Positions 26,620-36,602 of a stretch of DNA of 64,000 nt are shown piece after piece (the first letter of the stretch is position 1; each line of letters opens with the position of its first letter). The translations under genes and the position numbers were made by a program. A model generated the notes under the pieces. The model had not been told where the DNA came from, did no database searches, and saw nothing but the letters and a program-made list of their open reading frames with translations. This DNA is from Mesorhizobium sp. WSM2240 (GTDB taxonomy: Bacteria > Pseudomonadota > Alphaproteobacteria > Rhizobiales > Rhizobiaceae). The stretch spans positions 4,454,501 through 4,518,500 of the forward strand of contig NZ_CP159253.1 in the NCBI RefSeq assembly GCF_040438645.1, given 5' to 3'.

Positions 26620-26647
26620 TTGACATTAGGCAAGCGATGCGCAAAAT
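26620..26647 (+). promoter_or_regulatory. Candidate promoter for the 3-hydroxyacyl-CoA dehydrogenase gene
   Basis: A perfect TTGACA (26620-26625), a 16-bp spacer and CAAAAT (26642-26647) form a sigma-70-like promoter about 140 bp upstream of the dehydrogenase start. A palindrome overlaps the -10 box. Confidence 0.4.
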
Positions 26648-26655
26648 CTTTGCGC
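26639..26655. promoter_or_regulatory. Palindrome overlapping the -10 region
   Basis: GCGCAAAATCTTTGCGC has perfect 7-bp arms (GCGCAAA/TTTGCGC) around ATC. It covers the proposed -10 box and start point of the dehydrogenase promoter, an ideal position for a repressor. The binding protein is unknown. Confidence 0.45.
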
Positions 26656-26786
26656 GGGCTAGCCGCGTGATCTTGCCCGAATGTCTGCAAACTTTTCGGG
26701 ATCGCGCTCTAGACGACCCCGCTCTGTCCTTCTAGGTTGCACTGCACAAAAAACGGGCGTCTCAAGCTTTTTACGGGATCGGTGTG

Positions 26787-27668
26787 ATGACCAGCAAAAT
26801 CGACACGATCGGCATTATCGGCGCGGGCCAGATGGGCAGCGGCATAGCGCATGTCGCCGCGCTCGCGGGCTACAAGGTTTCGCTGTTCGACATTTCCGGC
26901 GAGAATATCGAAAAGGGCATCGCTACGATCAGCGGCAACATGGCGCGGCAAGTCCATGGCGGAAAGCTCGACGACAAATTGCGCCAGCAGGCGATGACGC
27001 GGATTTCGGCAGCCCATTCCATAGCGGATCTGGCGGGCGCCGACCTCGTCGTCGAGGCCGCGACCGAGGACGAGACCGTCAAGCGCAAGATCTACGCGCA
27101 GCTCTGTCCGCAGCTCAATCCGGAGGCGATCCTCGCCACAAACACCTCTTCCATATCGATCACGCGGCTGGCTTCGGCGACCGACCGGCCCGAGCGCTTC
27201 ATCGGCATTCACTTCATGAACCCGGTTCCGGTGATGAAGCTGGTCGAGCTGGTGCGCGGCATCGCCACCGAGAACTCGACCTTCGAGACAGCCAAGGACT
27301 TCGTCCATCGCCTCGACAAGACGGTCACCGTTTCGGAAGATTTTCCGGCCTTCATCGTCAACCGCATCCTGCTGCCGATGATCAACGAGGCCATCTACAC
27401 GCTGTATGAGGGCGTCGGCTCGGTCGAGGCGATCGACACTGCCATGAAGCTCGGCGCGAACCATCCGATGGGTCCGCTGCAGCTCGCCGACTTCATCGGC
27501 CTCGATACCTGCCTGTCGATCATGCAGGTGCTGCATGACGGGCTGTCGGATTCGAAATACCGGCCCTGCCCGCTTTTGGTGAAATATGTCGAGGCCGGCT
27601 GGCTGGGCCGCAAGACCGGCCGCGGCTTCTACGACTATCGCGGCGAACATCCCGTCCCGACCCGCTGA
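26787..27668 (+). CDS. 3-hydroxybutyryl-CoA dehydrogenase
   Basis: This 293-residue NAD(P)-dependent dehydrogenase interconverts 3-hydroxyacyl-CoA and 3-oxoacyl-CoA. The Rossmann motif is [20 protein letters not shown]. The catalytic His is in [17 protein letters not shown], and [23 protein letters not shown] and [16 protein letters not shown] are standard for the short single-domain enzymes of butanoate and fatty acid metabolism. An adjoining GTG three bases upstream is possible, but the ATG at 26787 gives the usual length. Proximity to etfBA fits a role in acyl-CoA oxidation. Confidence 0.93.
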   Translation: MTSKIDTIGIIGAGQMGSGIAHVAALAGYKVSLFDISGENIEKGIATISGNMARQVHGGKLDDKLRQQAMTRISAAHSIADLAGADLVVEAATEDETVKRKIYAQLCPQLNPEAILATNTSSISITRLASATDRPERFIGIHFMNPVPVMKLVELVRGIATENSTFETAKDFVHRLDKTVTVSEDFPAFIVNRILLPMINEAIYTLYEGVGSVEAIDTAMKLGANHPMGPLQLADFIGLDTCLSIMQVLHDGLSDSKYRPCPLLVKYVEAGWLGRKTGRGFYDYRGEHPVPTR

Positions 27669-27677
27669 CGCTTCGTG

Positions 27678-28463
27678 TCAGTGCAGTGAGGGTCGCCGCT
27701 CGGCCTCGGCCGCGCCGGACATTTGCACGCGGTTGCGGCCGGCCTCCTTGGCCTGATAGAGCCGCTGGTCGGCGATTCGGAAAAGGTCGCTGAAATCGAT
27801 CTGGGCCTCGTAGACGGCGCCGCCGACGCTGACCGAGAGAGGACAGCGCGCGCCATTGGGCAGGAACGCTGCATCGGCGATCGCCCGCCTGATGCGCTCG
27901 GCCACATCGGCCGCGTTGACCTCATTGGCGCCCGGTAAAAACACGCCGAACTCCTCGCCGCCGAGCCGTCCAACGAGATCGCCGCTGCGCACCGAGGTCC
28001 GGATCGCGCGCGAGATGATGCGCAACGCCTCATCGCCTTGACCATGGCCGAAGCGGTCGTTGATCGACTTGAAGTGATCGGCGTCGATGACCAGCAACGC
28101 GCCGGCGCCCTCGGGCTTCCTGCCGCCGGCCCGCAGCAGCCGCTCGTCGACCTGCGACGAGAACGCGCCGCGGTTGAGGCACGAGGTCAGGCTGTCGGTC
28201 GAGGCCAGCACGTTGAGCTTGTAATTGACGATCTTCAGTTCGCGCAGCTTGAGCGTCAGGTAGAAGAACAGCGGCCCGGCGAGGATGACCGGGATGATCG
28301 CCGCGCTGATCATGCCCTGGCGCAACGCATCGTGCGCGAAGCCGCGAAACGCCACATAGTTGAAGGCCAGCGACACGGCCATGCAGCCGAGCGTGCCGAG
28401 CACTGTCCAGCGCGCAAGCTTGATCCAGCTGCGGACTGATATCTTCCTCAGATCGGTTGCCAA
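27678..28463 (-). CDS. Membrane-anchored diguanylate cyclase
   Basis: This 261-residue protein has two N-terminal membrane helices (about residues 20-38 and 50-70), then a GGDEF domain (about 85-250) with an intact GGEEF active site (168-172). An inhibitory RxxD site (R159-D162) lies five residues before it. It should therefore make cyclic di-GMP and be inhibited by its product. There is no sensory domain beyond the short membrane anchor. It is convergent with the dehydrogenase gene, 9 bp apart. Confidence 0.92.
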   Translation of the reverse strand: MATDLRKISVRSWIKLARWTVLGTLGCMAVSLAFNYVAFRGFAHDALRQGMISAAIIPVILAGPLFFYLTLKLRELKIVNYKLNVLASTDSLTSCLNRGAFSSQVDERLLRAGGRKPEGAGALLVIDADHFKSINDRFGHGQGDEALRIISRAIRTSVRSGDLVGRLGGEEFGVFLPGANEVNAADVAERIRRAIADAAFLPNGARCPLSVSVGGAVYEAQIDFSDLFRIADQRLYQAKEAGRNRVQMSGAAEAERRPSLH

Positions 28464-28577
28464 TGGCGGGGGCTCCAGACTTCCGTGAGGTAAGTATTAG
28501 CAGCCTATAATGAACATCGAGTTAGCGCCGACGCAGGCTTCATCATCGCCGCGCTGCGTTTCCGCCCTGGCCATTGA

Positions 28578-28601
28578 CCCTTCGACAAGCTCAGGGTGAG
28601 G
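28578..28601. repeat. Short REP-like element
   Basis: CCCTTCGACAAGCTCAGGG followed by TGAGG is a partly palindromic motif that recurs between genes in many alphaproteobacterial genomes. It lies 25 bp downstream of the ugpC stop, in the gap before the diguanylate cyclase gene. Confidence 0.55.
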
Positions 28602-28625
28602 TAGTCGGGAAGACTGGCGCGCTTC

Positions 28626-29732
28626 CTACCCAACCCGCTTGCCGGCCTGATTGAACCAGTGCAGCTTTTCAGCCCGGGCGACCACGCGCAGATGGTCGCC
28701 TGGTTTGGCGGTGGCGCGGCCTTGGACGCGCACGACGATGCGGGTTCCGGCAGCGGCGCAGTATAGAAAGCTTTCGGCGCCGACCGGCTCGACCGCTTCG
28801 ACCGCAGCGGGGATGGCCAATGCTCCGTCCGGGGCTTCCGCGCCGTGAGTGACATCCACGTCTTCCGGGCGGAAGCCGAGCGTGACGGCCGCTTCCGGCG
28901 CGAAGGGGACAGGCGAACCGTCGGCAAGGGTCGGGCCAGCGGCGGGGCCGACGACGGCTGTCTGGCCGGTCGACCGCACGTTGCCGCCTCCGGGCGTGAC
29001 CATCAAAAGGTTCATCGGCGGCGCGCCGATGAAGCTCGCCACGAATGTCGAGGCCGGCTTTTCATAGATGTCGAGCGGCTCGCCGATCTGTTCGACGAGG
29101 CCGGCATTCATCACCACGAGTTGGTCGGCGAGCGTCATCGCCTCAAGCTGATCGTGCGTGACATAGACTGAGGTGACGCCGAGCGCGCGCTGGAGATTCT
29201 TGATCTCGACCCGCATCTGGCCGCGCAGCTTGGCGTCGAGGTTGGAGAGCGGTTCATCGAAGAGAAACACCTTCGGATTGCGCACGATGGCGCGGCCCAT
29301 CGCGACGCGCTGGCGCTGGCCGCCGGACAGTTCGCGCGGGCGGCGGTCTAGCAGCGCCGAAAGCTCCAGCGTCTTTGCCGTCTCGCGCACGCGCCGGTCG
29401 ATTTCATTCCTCGGCGTGCCGCGATTCCTGAGGCCGTAGGCCATGTTGTCGTAGACCTTCATATGCGGGTAGAGCGCATAATTCTGGAACACCATGGCGA
29501 TGTCGCGCTCGGTCGGGCCGATCGCATTGACCGCCTTGCCGTCGATCGAGACGGTGCCGGCGGAGATGGATTCCAGCCCGGCGATCATGCGCAAAAGCGT
29601 GGACTTGCCGCAGCCCGAGGGGCCGACGAGCACGCAGAGCGCCTTGTCGGGAATGGCGATGGAAACACCCTTCACCGCCTCGACGCCGCCGGAGTAGATC
29701 TTCTTGACGTCCTTCAGGTCTACTGTCGCCAT
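28626..29732 (-). CDS. ugpC: sn-Glycerol-3-phosphate ABC transporter ATP-binding protein
   Basis: This 368-residue ATPase is of the MalK/UgpC class. It has Walker A GPSGCGKS, the signature LSGGQRQR, Walker [17 protein letters not shown] and the H-loop in [13 protein letters not shown], followed by a C-terminal OB-like regulatory domain ([11 protein letters not shown]). It is the last gene of the minus-strand ugpBAEC operon, 44 bp after ugpE. Confidence 0.93.
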   Translation of the reverse strand: MATVDLKDVKKIYSGGVEAVKGVSIAIPDKALCVLVGPSGCGKSTLLRMIAGLESISAGTVSIDGKAVNAIGPTERDIAMVFQNYALYPHMKVYDNMAYGLRNRGTPRNEIDRRVRETAKTLELSALLDRRPRELSGGQRQRVAMGRAIVRNPKVFLFDEPLSNLDAKLRGQMRVEIKNLQRALGVTSVYVTHDQLEAMTLADQLVVMNAGLVEQIGEPLDIYEKPASTFVASFIGAPPMNLLMVTPGGGNVRSTGQTAVVGPAAGPTLADGSPVPFAPEAAVTLGFRPEDVDVTHGAEAPDGALAIPAAVEAVEPVGAESFLYCAAAGTRIVVRVQGRATAKPGDHLRVVARAEKLHWFNQAGKRVG

Positions 29733-29776
29733 CTAGCGGGCATCCTCATTTTCTTGAACCTGGCCAGACCGCATCA

Positions 29777-30625
29777 TCACTTCTCCGTATCCACCAGGCC
29801 GCGAACAAACCAGCGCTGCATCAGCACCACGACCAGGATGGGCGGCACGATGGCCAGCATGCAGGTGACCATGACCAGGTGCCATTCGGTGTCGGCGTCG
29901 GCGAAGGAAATCATCTTCCGCAGCGCGATCACGATGGTGTTCATGTCGTTGCGGTTGGTGACGAGCAGCGGCCAGAGATATTGCGTCCAGCCATAGATGA
30001 AGAGAATGACGAACAGCGCCGCAATGTTTGTCTTGGACAGCGGCAGCAAGATATCCTTGAAGAAGCGAAACGGGCCCGCCCCGTCGACGCGCGCTGCCTC
30101 GACCAGTTCCCCGGGGATGGTGAGGAAGAACTGGCGGAACAGGAGCGTGGCGGTGGCCGAGGCTATGATCGGAATGATGAGGCCGGCGTAGGTATCGATC
30201 AGGCCGAAATCGACCATCACCTTGTAGGTCGGCAGGATACGCACCTCGACGGGCAGCATCAGCGTGATGAAGATCAGCCAGAAGAAGGTCATCCTGAGCG
30301 GAAAGCGGAAGAACACGATCGCGTAGGCCGACAGGATGGAGATACAGATCTTGCCGATGGCGATGCCGAGCGCCATGACCGTGGTGTTGAACAGAAGCGT
30401 GCCAACCGAGACGCCGCCTATCCGCCCCACGCCGCCAAACAGCGCCTCTGAATAGTTTTCGACCAGCCGATCGCCGGGGAGAAGCGGCAGCGGCGGGCGC
30501 AGGATCGTCTGCAGCGAATGGGTCGAGGCGACGAAGGTATAGTAGATCGGAAAGGCGACGATGAGGATGCCGAGGATCAGCACGGCATGCGCGATGAAGG
30601 TGCGGAGGGGATAGGATTCTGTCAT
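29777..30625 (-). CDS. ugpE: sn-Glycerol-3-phosphate ABC transporter permease
   Basis: This 282-residue inner-membrane permease of the MalG type has six membrane segments. The EAA loop EAARVDGAGPFRFFKDILLPLSK contacts the ATPase. The opening LRTFIAHAVLILGILIVAFPIYYTF and the block STHSLQTILRPPLPLLPG are typical of UgpE. It lies between ugpA and ugpC in the standard order. Confidence 0.94.
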   Translation of the reverse strand: MTESYPLRTFIAHAVLILGILIVAFPIYYTFVASTHSLQTILRPPLPLLPGDRLVENYSEALFGGVGRIGGVSVGTLLFNTTVMALGIAIGKICISILSAYAIVFFRFPLRMTFFWLIFITLMLPVEVRILPTYKVMVDFGLIDTYAGLIIPIIASATATLLFRQFFLTIPGELVEAARVDGAGPFRFFKDILLPLSKTNIAALFVILFIYGWTQYLWPLLVTNRNDMNTIVIALRKMISFADADTEWHLVMVTCMLAIVPPILVVVLMQRWFVRGLVDTEK

Positions 30626-30664
30626 GAGGACTCCCTCTTGAGGGGGAGGAAAACGCGGAACTCC

Positions 30665-31549
30665 CTACCCATAATGCACCTTCTTTTCCACGTAGCGGAA
30701 CTGGATGGCGGTGAGCGCGATCACGATGGCCATCAGGATCACCGATTGCGCGGCCGAATCGCCGAGGATCAAATTGACGAAACCGTCATTGTAGACCTTG
30801 TAGACCAGCGTCTCGGTTGCCTTGCCCGGACCGCCGCCGGTGACGGCGTGGATGATGCCGAACGTGTCGAAGAACGCGTAGGTGGTGTTGATCACGAGGA
30901 GAAAAAAAGTGGTCGGAGCGAGCAGCGGGAAAATGATCGTCCAGAAGCGCTTTGTCGGCCCGGCGCCGTCGATCGCTCCGGCCTCGATCAGCGTTTTCGG
31001 GATCGCCTGCAACCCGGCGACGAAGAACAGGAAATTGTAGCTGATCTGCTTCCACGAGGCGGCCGCGACCACCAGCACCATGGCGTCGGTGCTGTTGAGC
31101 AGCGGATCCCATGCAATGCCCACCCAGCGCAGGCCGTAGGCCAGCGTGCCGATCGACGGGTTGAACAGGAACAGCCACAACATGCCGGCGATGGCCGGCG
31201 CCACTGCATAGGGCCAGATCATCAGCGTGCGGTAGAGGCCGCGGCCTCGTATGACCTTGTCGGCCATAACCGCGAGCAGAAGCGCAATGGTCATCGCGAC
31301 CGCCGCCGTTGCGACCGAAAACACGGCGGTGACCCTGACCGAATTCAGGTAATTCGGGTCCGCCAGCACGCGGGCGAAATTGTCGAACCAGACGAACTGT
31401 GACTTCAGCCCGAACGGGTCTTCCCTGAGCATCGACTGGTAGAGCGCCTGGCTTGCCGGCCAGTAGAAGAAGACGAGCGTGATGGCGAGCTGCGGCGCGA
31501 GCAGCAGATACGGCAGGACCTTGTTGGGAAAGACTACGCGTGGGGACAA
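30665..31549 (-). CDS. ugpA: sn-Glycerol-3-phosphate ABC transporter permease
   Basis: This 294-residue inner-membrane permease of the MalF type starts with [22 protein letters not shown]. It has the UgpA-like block [13 protein letters not shown] and the EAA loop [22 protein letters not shown]. It is separated from ugpB by a 227-bp gap that holds a RIME-type palindrome, and from ugpE by 39 bp. Confidence 0.94.
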   Translation of the reverse strand: MSPRVVFPNKVLPYLLLAPQLAITLVFFYWPASQALYQSMLREDPFGLKSQFVWFDNFARVLADPNYLNSVRVTAVFSVATAAVAMTIALLLAVMADKVIRGRGLYRTLMIWPYAVAPAIAGMLWLFLFNPSIGTLAYGLRWVGIAWDPLLNSTDAMVLVVAAASWKQISYNFLFFVAGLQAIPKTLIEAGAIDGAGPTKRFWTIIFPLLAPTTFFLLVINTTYAFFDTFGIIHAVTGGGPGKATETLVYKVYNDGFVNLILGDSAAQSVILMAIVIALTAIQFRYVEKKVHYG

Positions 31550-31628
31550 TGGGAACCTTTATCGAGAGGCGGGAATTCACCGGCTTCGGGATTTGGATTT
31601 CGAAGAACCGCGTTTGGATCGAGGACCC

Positions 31629-31754
31629 GCCCCTCATCCGCCTGCCGGCACCTTCTCCCCGCAAACGGGGAGAAGGACGCTGGCCACAACGTCGCCGCCT
31701 CCCCTTCTCCCCGTCACTATACGGGGAGAAGGTGCCGGCAGGCGGATGAGGGGC
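31629..31754. repeat. RIME-type mosaic palindrome between ugpB and ugpA
   Basis: The two 33-bp outer arms (31629-31661 and 31722-31754) are perfect inverted repeats beginning GCCCCTCATCCGCCTGCCGG. Inside, each CCTTCTCCCCG half also faces a nearby CGGGGAGAAGG (31666-31676 and 31722-31732). The element can therefore fold either as one long stem or as two short hairpins. This composition matches the Rhizobium-specific intergenic mosaic elements. It sits inside the ugp operon. Confidence 0.88.
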
Positions 31755-31776
31755 AGCGCCGTCGTTCCCCGAACAG

Positions 31777-33084
31777 TCAGTTCCCGATCGCCTGCTGAAT
31801 CGCCGCGTTTCCGCGCGAGACCGCATTGTCGAGCGCCTGCTGCGCGGTCTGCTCGCCGGCCAGCATCTTCTCGTATTCCTCGTTCTGGATGTCGCGCACC
31901 TGCGGCAAGTTGACGAGGCGCACGCCGCGCGAGTTTTCTGTCGGCTCCTTGCCCATCATTTGAGTGATCGGCACGAGGCGGCCAGGATTCTCGTCGTAGA
32001 AGCCCGACTCCTTGGTTTCCTCGAAGGCGGCGAGCGTCACCGGCAGATAGCCGGAGACCTGATGCAGGCGCGCCTGAATGTCGGTCTGCGACAGGAAGTC
32101 GAAGAAGGCCGCGACACCCTTGTATTCCTCGTCGCTCTTGCCGGCGAAAACCCAGAGGCTGGCGCCGCCTGGAATCGTGTTCTGCGGCGCGCCGGCAACT
32201 TCCGGGTCGTAGGGAAGCTGGCCGATGCCGTAATTCATGCCCGACTTGACGATGTCGCCGAGACCGCCCGAGGATTCGGTGAAGATGCCGCATTCGCCCG
32301 CGAGGAATATCTGCTTGGCTTCCGAAGTGCGGCCGCCATAACGGAATACGCCTTCTTTGGCGAGATCGGCAAGCGCCTGGAAATGCTTGACGAAGACCGG
32401 CGAATTTATCTTCAACTCGACATCGACGCCGGCCAGGCCGTTCTCGTTGGTGCCGTATTGCTGGTTGTTCCAGGCGGCGAAATTCTCGGTATGGATCCAG
32501 GTCAGCCAGGTCGAGGTGAAGCCGCAGGGCGCAGCGCCGCTGGTCTTGATCTTGCGTGCAGCCTCCCAGACTTCCGGCCAGGTCTTCGGCGGGTTGTTCA
32601 CGTCGAGGCCGGCCTTCTCGAAGATGTCCTTGTTGTAATAGAGGATCGGCGAGGAGGAATTGTACGGGAAAGACAGCATGGTGCCGTCGGGCTTGGAATA
32701 ATAGGCGACGATGCCCGGCAGGTACTGGCTCTTGTCGAACTGCTTGCCGCCCATGGAGAGTATCTCCGCGACCGGCTTGACCGCGCCCTCGGCGGCCATC
32801 ATGACGCCAGTGCCGACGTCGAAGACCTGCATGATGTGCGGCGGCTGCTTGGCGCGGAAAGCTGCGATGCCGGCGTTCAGCGTTTCGGGATAGGTGCCCT
32901 TGAAAACCGGAACGACCTTATACTCGCTCTGGCTCTCGTTGAATTCCTTGGACAGCGTGTCGACGACCTCGTTGTTGGCGCCGGTCATTGCGTGCCACCA
33001 GGAGATCTCCGTGACAGCGAATGCGGACGATGTCGAAAGCAGGGTGATGGCGGCTACGCCGGCCGCAAGGCCTTGAAATTTCAT
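31777..33084 (-). CDS. ugpB: sn-Glycerol-3-phosphate ABC transporter substrate-binding protein
   Basis: This 435-residue periplasmic protein has a Sec signal (KFQGLAAGVAAITLLSTSSA, cleavage after AFA near residue 23) and the UgpB hallmark ISWWHAMTGANNEVVDTLSKEFN. Later blocks (SSPILYYNKDIFEKAGLD, CGFTSTWLTWIHTENFAAWNNQ) place it with glycerol-3-phosphate rather than maltose binders. It heads the minus-strand ugpBAEC operon. In other bacteria ugp is induced by phosphate starvation through PhoB; I found only one convincing half-site, not a full box. Confidence 0.94.
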   Translation of the reverse strand: MKFQGLAAGVAAITLLSTSSAFAVTEISWWHAMTGANNEVVDTLSKEFNESQSEYKVVPVFKGTYPETLNAGIAAFRAKQPPHIMQVFDVGTGVMMAAEGAVKPVAEILSMGGKQFDKSQYLPGIVAYYSKPDGTMLSFPYNSSSPILYYNKDIFEKAGLDVNNPPKTWPEVWEAARKIKTSGAAPCGFTSTWLTWIHTENFAAWNNQQYGTNENGLAGVDVELKINSPVFVKHFQALADLAKEGVFRYGGRTSEAKQIFLAGECGIFTESSGGLGDIVKSGMNYGIGQLPYDPEVAGAPQNTIPGGASLWVFAGKSDEEYKGVAAFFDFLSQTDIQARLHQVSGYLPVTLAAFEETKESGFYDENPGRLVPITQMMGKEPTENSRGVRLVNLPQVRDIQNEEYEKMLAGEQTAQQALDNAVSRGNAAIQQAIGN

Positions 33085-33325
33085 GTTTCTCTCCCGTTTA
33101 TGGTTGGCGAGATGGCTGATCTCGCGAAGGGAGTATCGGTCGATTGTGACAGTGGGACAATGGTTTTGTTGCTGCTTCGTGAATTTTCATGTGCATTTCG
33201 GATGAAGTTCGTTTCGAGGCCGTCAGGTTGACGGGTTGAAGGCCGACAGTTCGCGGCAACAACGCCGCAGCCGGAACTTTGCCCGCGGCAGCGCTTTATC
33301 CAGGCGATGGCGGGAGCGCTGAAAC

Positions 33326-34429
33326 GTGTGTGACTGGATGAAGCGCGGCGAAAAGGCGCCGGAACCGCGCAAGGGCATGCCAAGCCCGCGCCTGAACGAG
33401 GCGGAGTTCAAGCGGCGCTACCGGGAGCGGTTTTACGATCCCGCTTTCGACGAGGCCGCGGCCGCAATCGAGAAAATCTCCGAGATTGCCTGGCAGGCTT
33501 ACGAGGAGTCTCGCAAGAGTCCGCGCACCCGCAAGGCTGGGGAGGGTTATGCCGATCCGGACTACGACCTGTCGGTCGAGTGGATCGCGGCGAAGGAGGC
33601 GGTCGAGGCGGCCCAGCGTCGGCACGACGAGGATGGGGCGGCTCGCCGCATCCTGATCGTCAACGGCTCGTCACGCAGCGAGCATACCTGTCCCGGAGAA
33701 ATGTCGAAGAGCTACCGCCTTGCCGACATTGCGCGACAGGTGTTCGAGGCGACGCCCGGCTTCGAGGTTGAGTTGCTGGACCTCGCCCGGCTGGCGTCGG
33801 AATACGGCCGCGACATCCACCCTTGCAAGGCCTGTTTCTCGACTTCGGCCGCGCTGTGCCACTGGCCGTGCTCCTGCTATCCGAACCACTCGCTGGGCCA
33901 GGTGCAGGACTGGATGAACGACATCTATCCGATGTGGGTGGCCGCGCACGCCGTCGTGATCGTCACGCCGGTAAACTGGTACCAGGTGTCCTCGCCGATG
34001 AAACTGATGATGGACCGGCTCGTATGTGCCGATGGCGGCAATCCCGACCCGACCGCCACTCACGGCAAGGACGCTAAAATGGCGAAGGAGTTGGAACTGA
34101 AGGGCTGGCCCTATCCGCGGCACCTGGCCGGCCGGCTGTTCTCGGTGGTCGTGCACGGCGATGTGGAAGGCGCGGAAAACACCAGGCGCGCAGTGTCCGA
34201 CTGGCTGAGATTCATGCACCTGATACCCGCCGGCCCGAAAGCCGAGCTCGACCGCTATATCGGCTATTGGAAGCCCTATGCGACCAGCCACGACGAACTC
34301 GACCGGGACGAAGCCGTGCAGGAAGAGGTCAGGAACGCCGCGCGCACGCTGTTGAGCGCGGTGCTGGCCCAGCGCGACGGCAAGCTGGTCGCGGCCGGGC
34401 AGATGCTTTCCGAGCCGAGGCAGAAATGA
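33326..34429 (+). CDS. Flavodoxin-like NAD(P)H-dependent reductase with Cys cluster
   Basis: From GTG 33326 this is 367 residues: an N-terminal helical, charged extension (about 1-100), then a flavodoxin fold starting at ILIVNGSSRSEHTCPG, with phosphate-loop-like GSSRS for FMN. The TPVNWYQVSSPMKLMMDRLV block matches NAD(P)H-dependent FMN reductases. An unusual run of five cysteines (C167, C170, C178, C182, C184) lies in the loop after the second strand and may bind a metal or Fe-S cluster. An ATG at 33338 is an alternative start. It is divergent from ugpB. Confidence 0.82.
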   Translation: MCDWMKRGEKAPEPRKGMPSPRLNEAEFKRRYRERFYDPAFDEAAAAIEKISEIAWQAYEESRKSPRTRKAGEGYADPDYDLSVEWIAAKEAVEAAQRRHDEDGAARRILIVNGSSRSEHTCPGEMSKSYRLADIARQVFEATPGFEVELLDLARLASEYGRDIHPCKACFSTSAALCHWPCSCYPNHSLGQVQDWMNDIYPMWVAAHAVVIVTPVNWYQVSSPMKLMMDRLVCADGGNPDPTATHGKDAKMAKELELKGWPYPRHLAGRLFSVVVHGDVEGAENTRRAVSDWLRFMHLIPAGPKAELDRYIGYWKPYATSHDELDRDEAVQEEVRNAARTLLSAVLAQRDGKLVAAGQMLSEPRQK

Positions 34430-34471
34430 TGGCCGTCGGGGCCGCGGTTCGCGCCGTAGAGGACCGGTGCG

Positions 34472-35161
34472 TCAGCCGCTGAGCGCCACGCCGATCAGCT
34501 TCTTGGCATCGTCGCTCGACCACTCGGCCGGACCGTTCATGTGGGCGAGCAGGCAGCCTTCGCCGTCGACTAGCAGCGTGACCGGCAGGCCGAGCGCCAG
34601 GCCGCGCGTCTTCAATTCCTCGAACATCGCCATCGTGTTGTCGCGGTAATAGCCGAGCGCCTCGACGCCGGTGTCGGCCAGGAATTTCTTCGGCTTGGCG
34701 TCGTCGCCAGCGTCGACATTGACCGCCACCACCTCGAATTTTTCGCTGCCGAGTTCCTTCTGCAGGGCGTCCAGCGCCGGCATTTCCGCGCGGCACGGCG
34801 CGCACCACGTCGCCCACAGATTGACCAGCAAGGTCTTGCCGGCGCGGTCGGCCAGCGTCATGGAGGCGCCGTCCGGCGCGTTGAAGGCGAGCGTCTTGAG
34901 CGATTGCGGCGGGTCGGCCGGCAGCATCGCCGCGACTTCGCCGGTGGCGGCCGCAGCGACCGTCCTGGCGCGGTCGGCTTTTGCGGCGCAGAGCTTGGCG
35001 TTGGTGTCGGCGTTGACAACCGCGCCAGCCGCCGATGGCGGGGCATTGTTGCCAGACAGGGTCGCGCTGACATATACCGCCACGGCGCCTGCCAACGCCC
35101 CCGCAAGCGCGGCCACGGCCAGCAGCCGCGGGACAGGTATCAGTTTCTTTCGATCAGCCAT
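34472..35161 (-). CDS. TlpA-type thiol:disulfide oxidoreductase
   Basis: This 229-residue protein has one N-terminal membrane anchor (about residues 12-34) and a periplasmic thioredoxin domain with the active site WATWCAPC (C120, C123). An extra cysteine at 58 in the linker and one in the GEGCLLAHM segment are present, as in some rhizobial TlpA proteins. TlpA reduces periplasmic cysteines, for instance in cytochrome oxidase maturation. It is divergent from argH by only 33 bp, so their promoters must overlap coding sequence. Confidence 0.9.
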   Translation of the reverse strand: MADRKKLIPVPRLLAVAALAGALAGAVAVYVSATLSGNNAPPSAAGAVVNADTNAKLCAAKADRARTVAAAATGEVAAMLPADPPQSLKTLAFNAPDGASMTLADRAGKTLLVNLWATWCAPCRAEMPALDALQKELGSEKFEVVAVNVDAGDDAKPKKFLADTGVEALGYYRDNTMAMFEELKTRGLALGLPVTLLVDGEGCLLAHMNGPAEWSSDDAKKLIGVALSG

Positions 35162-35194
35162 TTTCAGTTCAATCTCCGGAGCCCGGGTAGCACG

Positions 35195-36595
35195 ATGAGC
35201 GACAAGAAGGCCAGCAACGCCATGTGGGGCGGACGTTTTGCCTCTGGCCCGGCCGCTATCATGGAAGCGATAAACGCCTCTATCGGCTTCGACAAAAAAC
35301 TCTACGCCCAAGACATTCGAGGGTCGATCGCCCATTCCCAGATGCTGGCCGAGACGGGCATTATCGAGCGCCAGGATCAAGAGAAAATCGCTCACGGGCT
35401 GAACACGATTTTGGCAGAGATCGAGGCCGGCGATTTCGAGTTCTCGACCCGGCTCGAAGATATCCACATGAACATCGAGGCGCGGCTTGCCGAACTGATC
35501 GGGCCGGCGGCGGGCCGGCTGCACACGGCGCGCTCGCGCAACGACCAGGTGGCGCTGGATTTCCGGCTCTGGGTAAAGGACGAGTTGCATCGCGTCGCCG
35601 AGGCGCTGAAGGGGCTGATCGCCGCCTTCCTGACGCGCGCCGAGCACCATGCCGCAACCGTGATGCCGGGCTTCACCCATATGCAGACGGCGCAGCCGGT
35701 GACCTTCGGTCACCACTGCATGGCCTATGTCGAGATGTTCTCGCGCGACCTTTCGCGGGTTCGCGACGCCATCGAGCGGATGGACGAGAGCCCACTCGGC
35801 GCGGCGGCGCTGGCCGGCACCGGCTTCCCGATCGACCGGCAGATGACGGCGAAGGCGCTCGGCTTTCGCGAGCCGACCCGCAATTCGCTGGACAGCGTTT
35901 CCGACCGCGACTTCGCGCTGGAGTTCCTGTCGATCGCGGCGATCTGCGCGACGCATCTGTCGCGGCTGGCGGAGGAGATAGTCATCTGGTCGACGCCGCA
36001 ATTCGGCTTCGTGAGGCTTTCGGATTCCTTCTCGACCGGGTCGTCGATCATGCCCCAGAAGAAGAATCCGGACGCGGCCGAACTGGTGCGCGCCAAGACC
36101 GGCCGGGTCAACGGCCACCTGATCGGCCTGCTGACGGTCATGAAGGGCCTGCCGCTGACCTATTCGAAGGACATGCAGGAAGACAAGGAAGCTGTGTTCG
36201 ACGCGGCCGAGACGCTCGACCTGATGCTGGCGGCGATGACCGGCATGGTCGGCGACATGGAGATCAACGAGGCGGCGATGAAGAAGGCCGCCGGCACCGG
36301 CTATTCGACGGCTACCGATCTCGCCGACTGGCTGGTGCGCGCGCTCGGCCTGCCCTTCCGCGAGGCGCATCACGTGACCGGTCGGGCGGTGGCGCTCGCA
36401 GAGTCGAAGAAACTCGGACTGGAGAAGCTCAGCCTCAAGGATTTGCAGTCGGTCCACCCCGGCATAACCGATGACGTGTTTTCGGTGCTGTCGGTGCAGA
36501 ATTCGGTGAAGAGCCGCACCTCTTTCGGCGGCACCGCGCCCACCGAGGTGAGGAAGCAGATACGCTACTGGAAGAAGCGGCTGGGCAAGGCGTGA
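35195..36595 (+). CDS. argH: Argininosuccinate lyase
   Basis: This 466-residue enzyme catalyses the last step of arginine synthesis, splitting argininosuccinate into arginine and fumarate. It opens [20 protein letters not shown] and has [17 protein letters not shown]. The superfamily signature [12 protein letters not shown] carries the catalytic Ser loop. The ATG at 35195 is chosen since the family start MSDKK-MWGGRF follows directly; the open frame extends upstream on the strand opposite tlpA. Confidence 0.96.
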   Translation: MSDKKASNAMWGGRFASGPAAIMEAINASIGFDKKLYAQDIRGSIAHSQMLAETGIIERQDQEKIAHGLNTILAEIEAGDFEFSTRLEDIHMNIEARLAELIGPAAGRLHTARSRNDQVALDFRLWVKDELHRVAEALKGLIAAFLTRAEHHAATVMPGFTHMQTAQPVTFGHHCMAYVEMFSRDLSRVRDAIERMDESPLGAAALAGTGFPIDRQMTAKALGFREPTRNSLDSVSDRDFALEFLSIAAICATHLSRLAEEIVIWSTPQFGFVRLSDSFSTGSSIMPQKKNPDAAELVRAKTGRVNGHLIGLLTVMKGLPLTYSKDMQEDKEAVFDAAETLDLMLAAMTGMVGDMEINEAAMKKAAGTGYSTATDLADWLVRALGLPFREAHHVTGRAVALAESKKLGLEKLSLKDLQSVHPGITDDVFSVLSVQNSVKSRTSFGGTAPTEVRKQIRYWKKRLGKA

Positions 36596-36602
36596 GGGCT
36601 CG

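Noticed and set aside
33085..33325. Pho box upstream of ugpB
   Set aside because: On the minus strand I find TTGTCCCACTGTCACA. The two TGTC cores are 8 bp apart rather than 11, so this is not a proper PhoB direct repeat.
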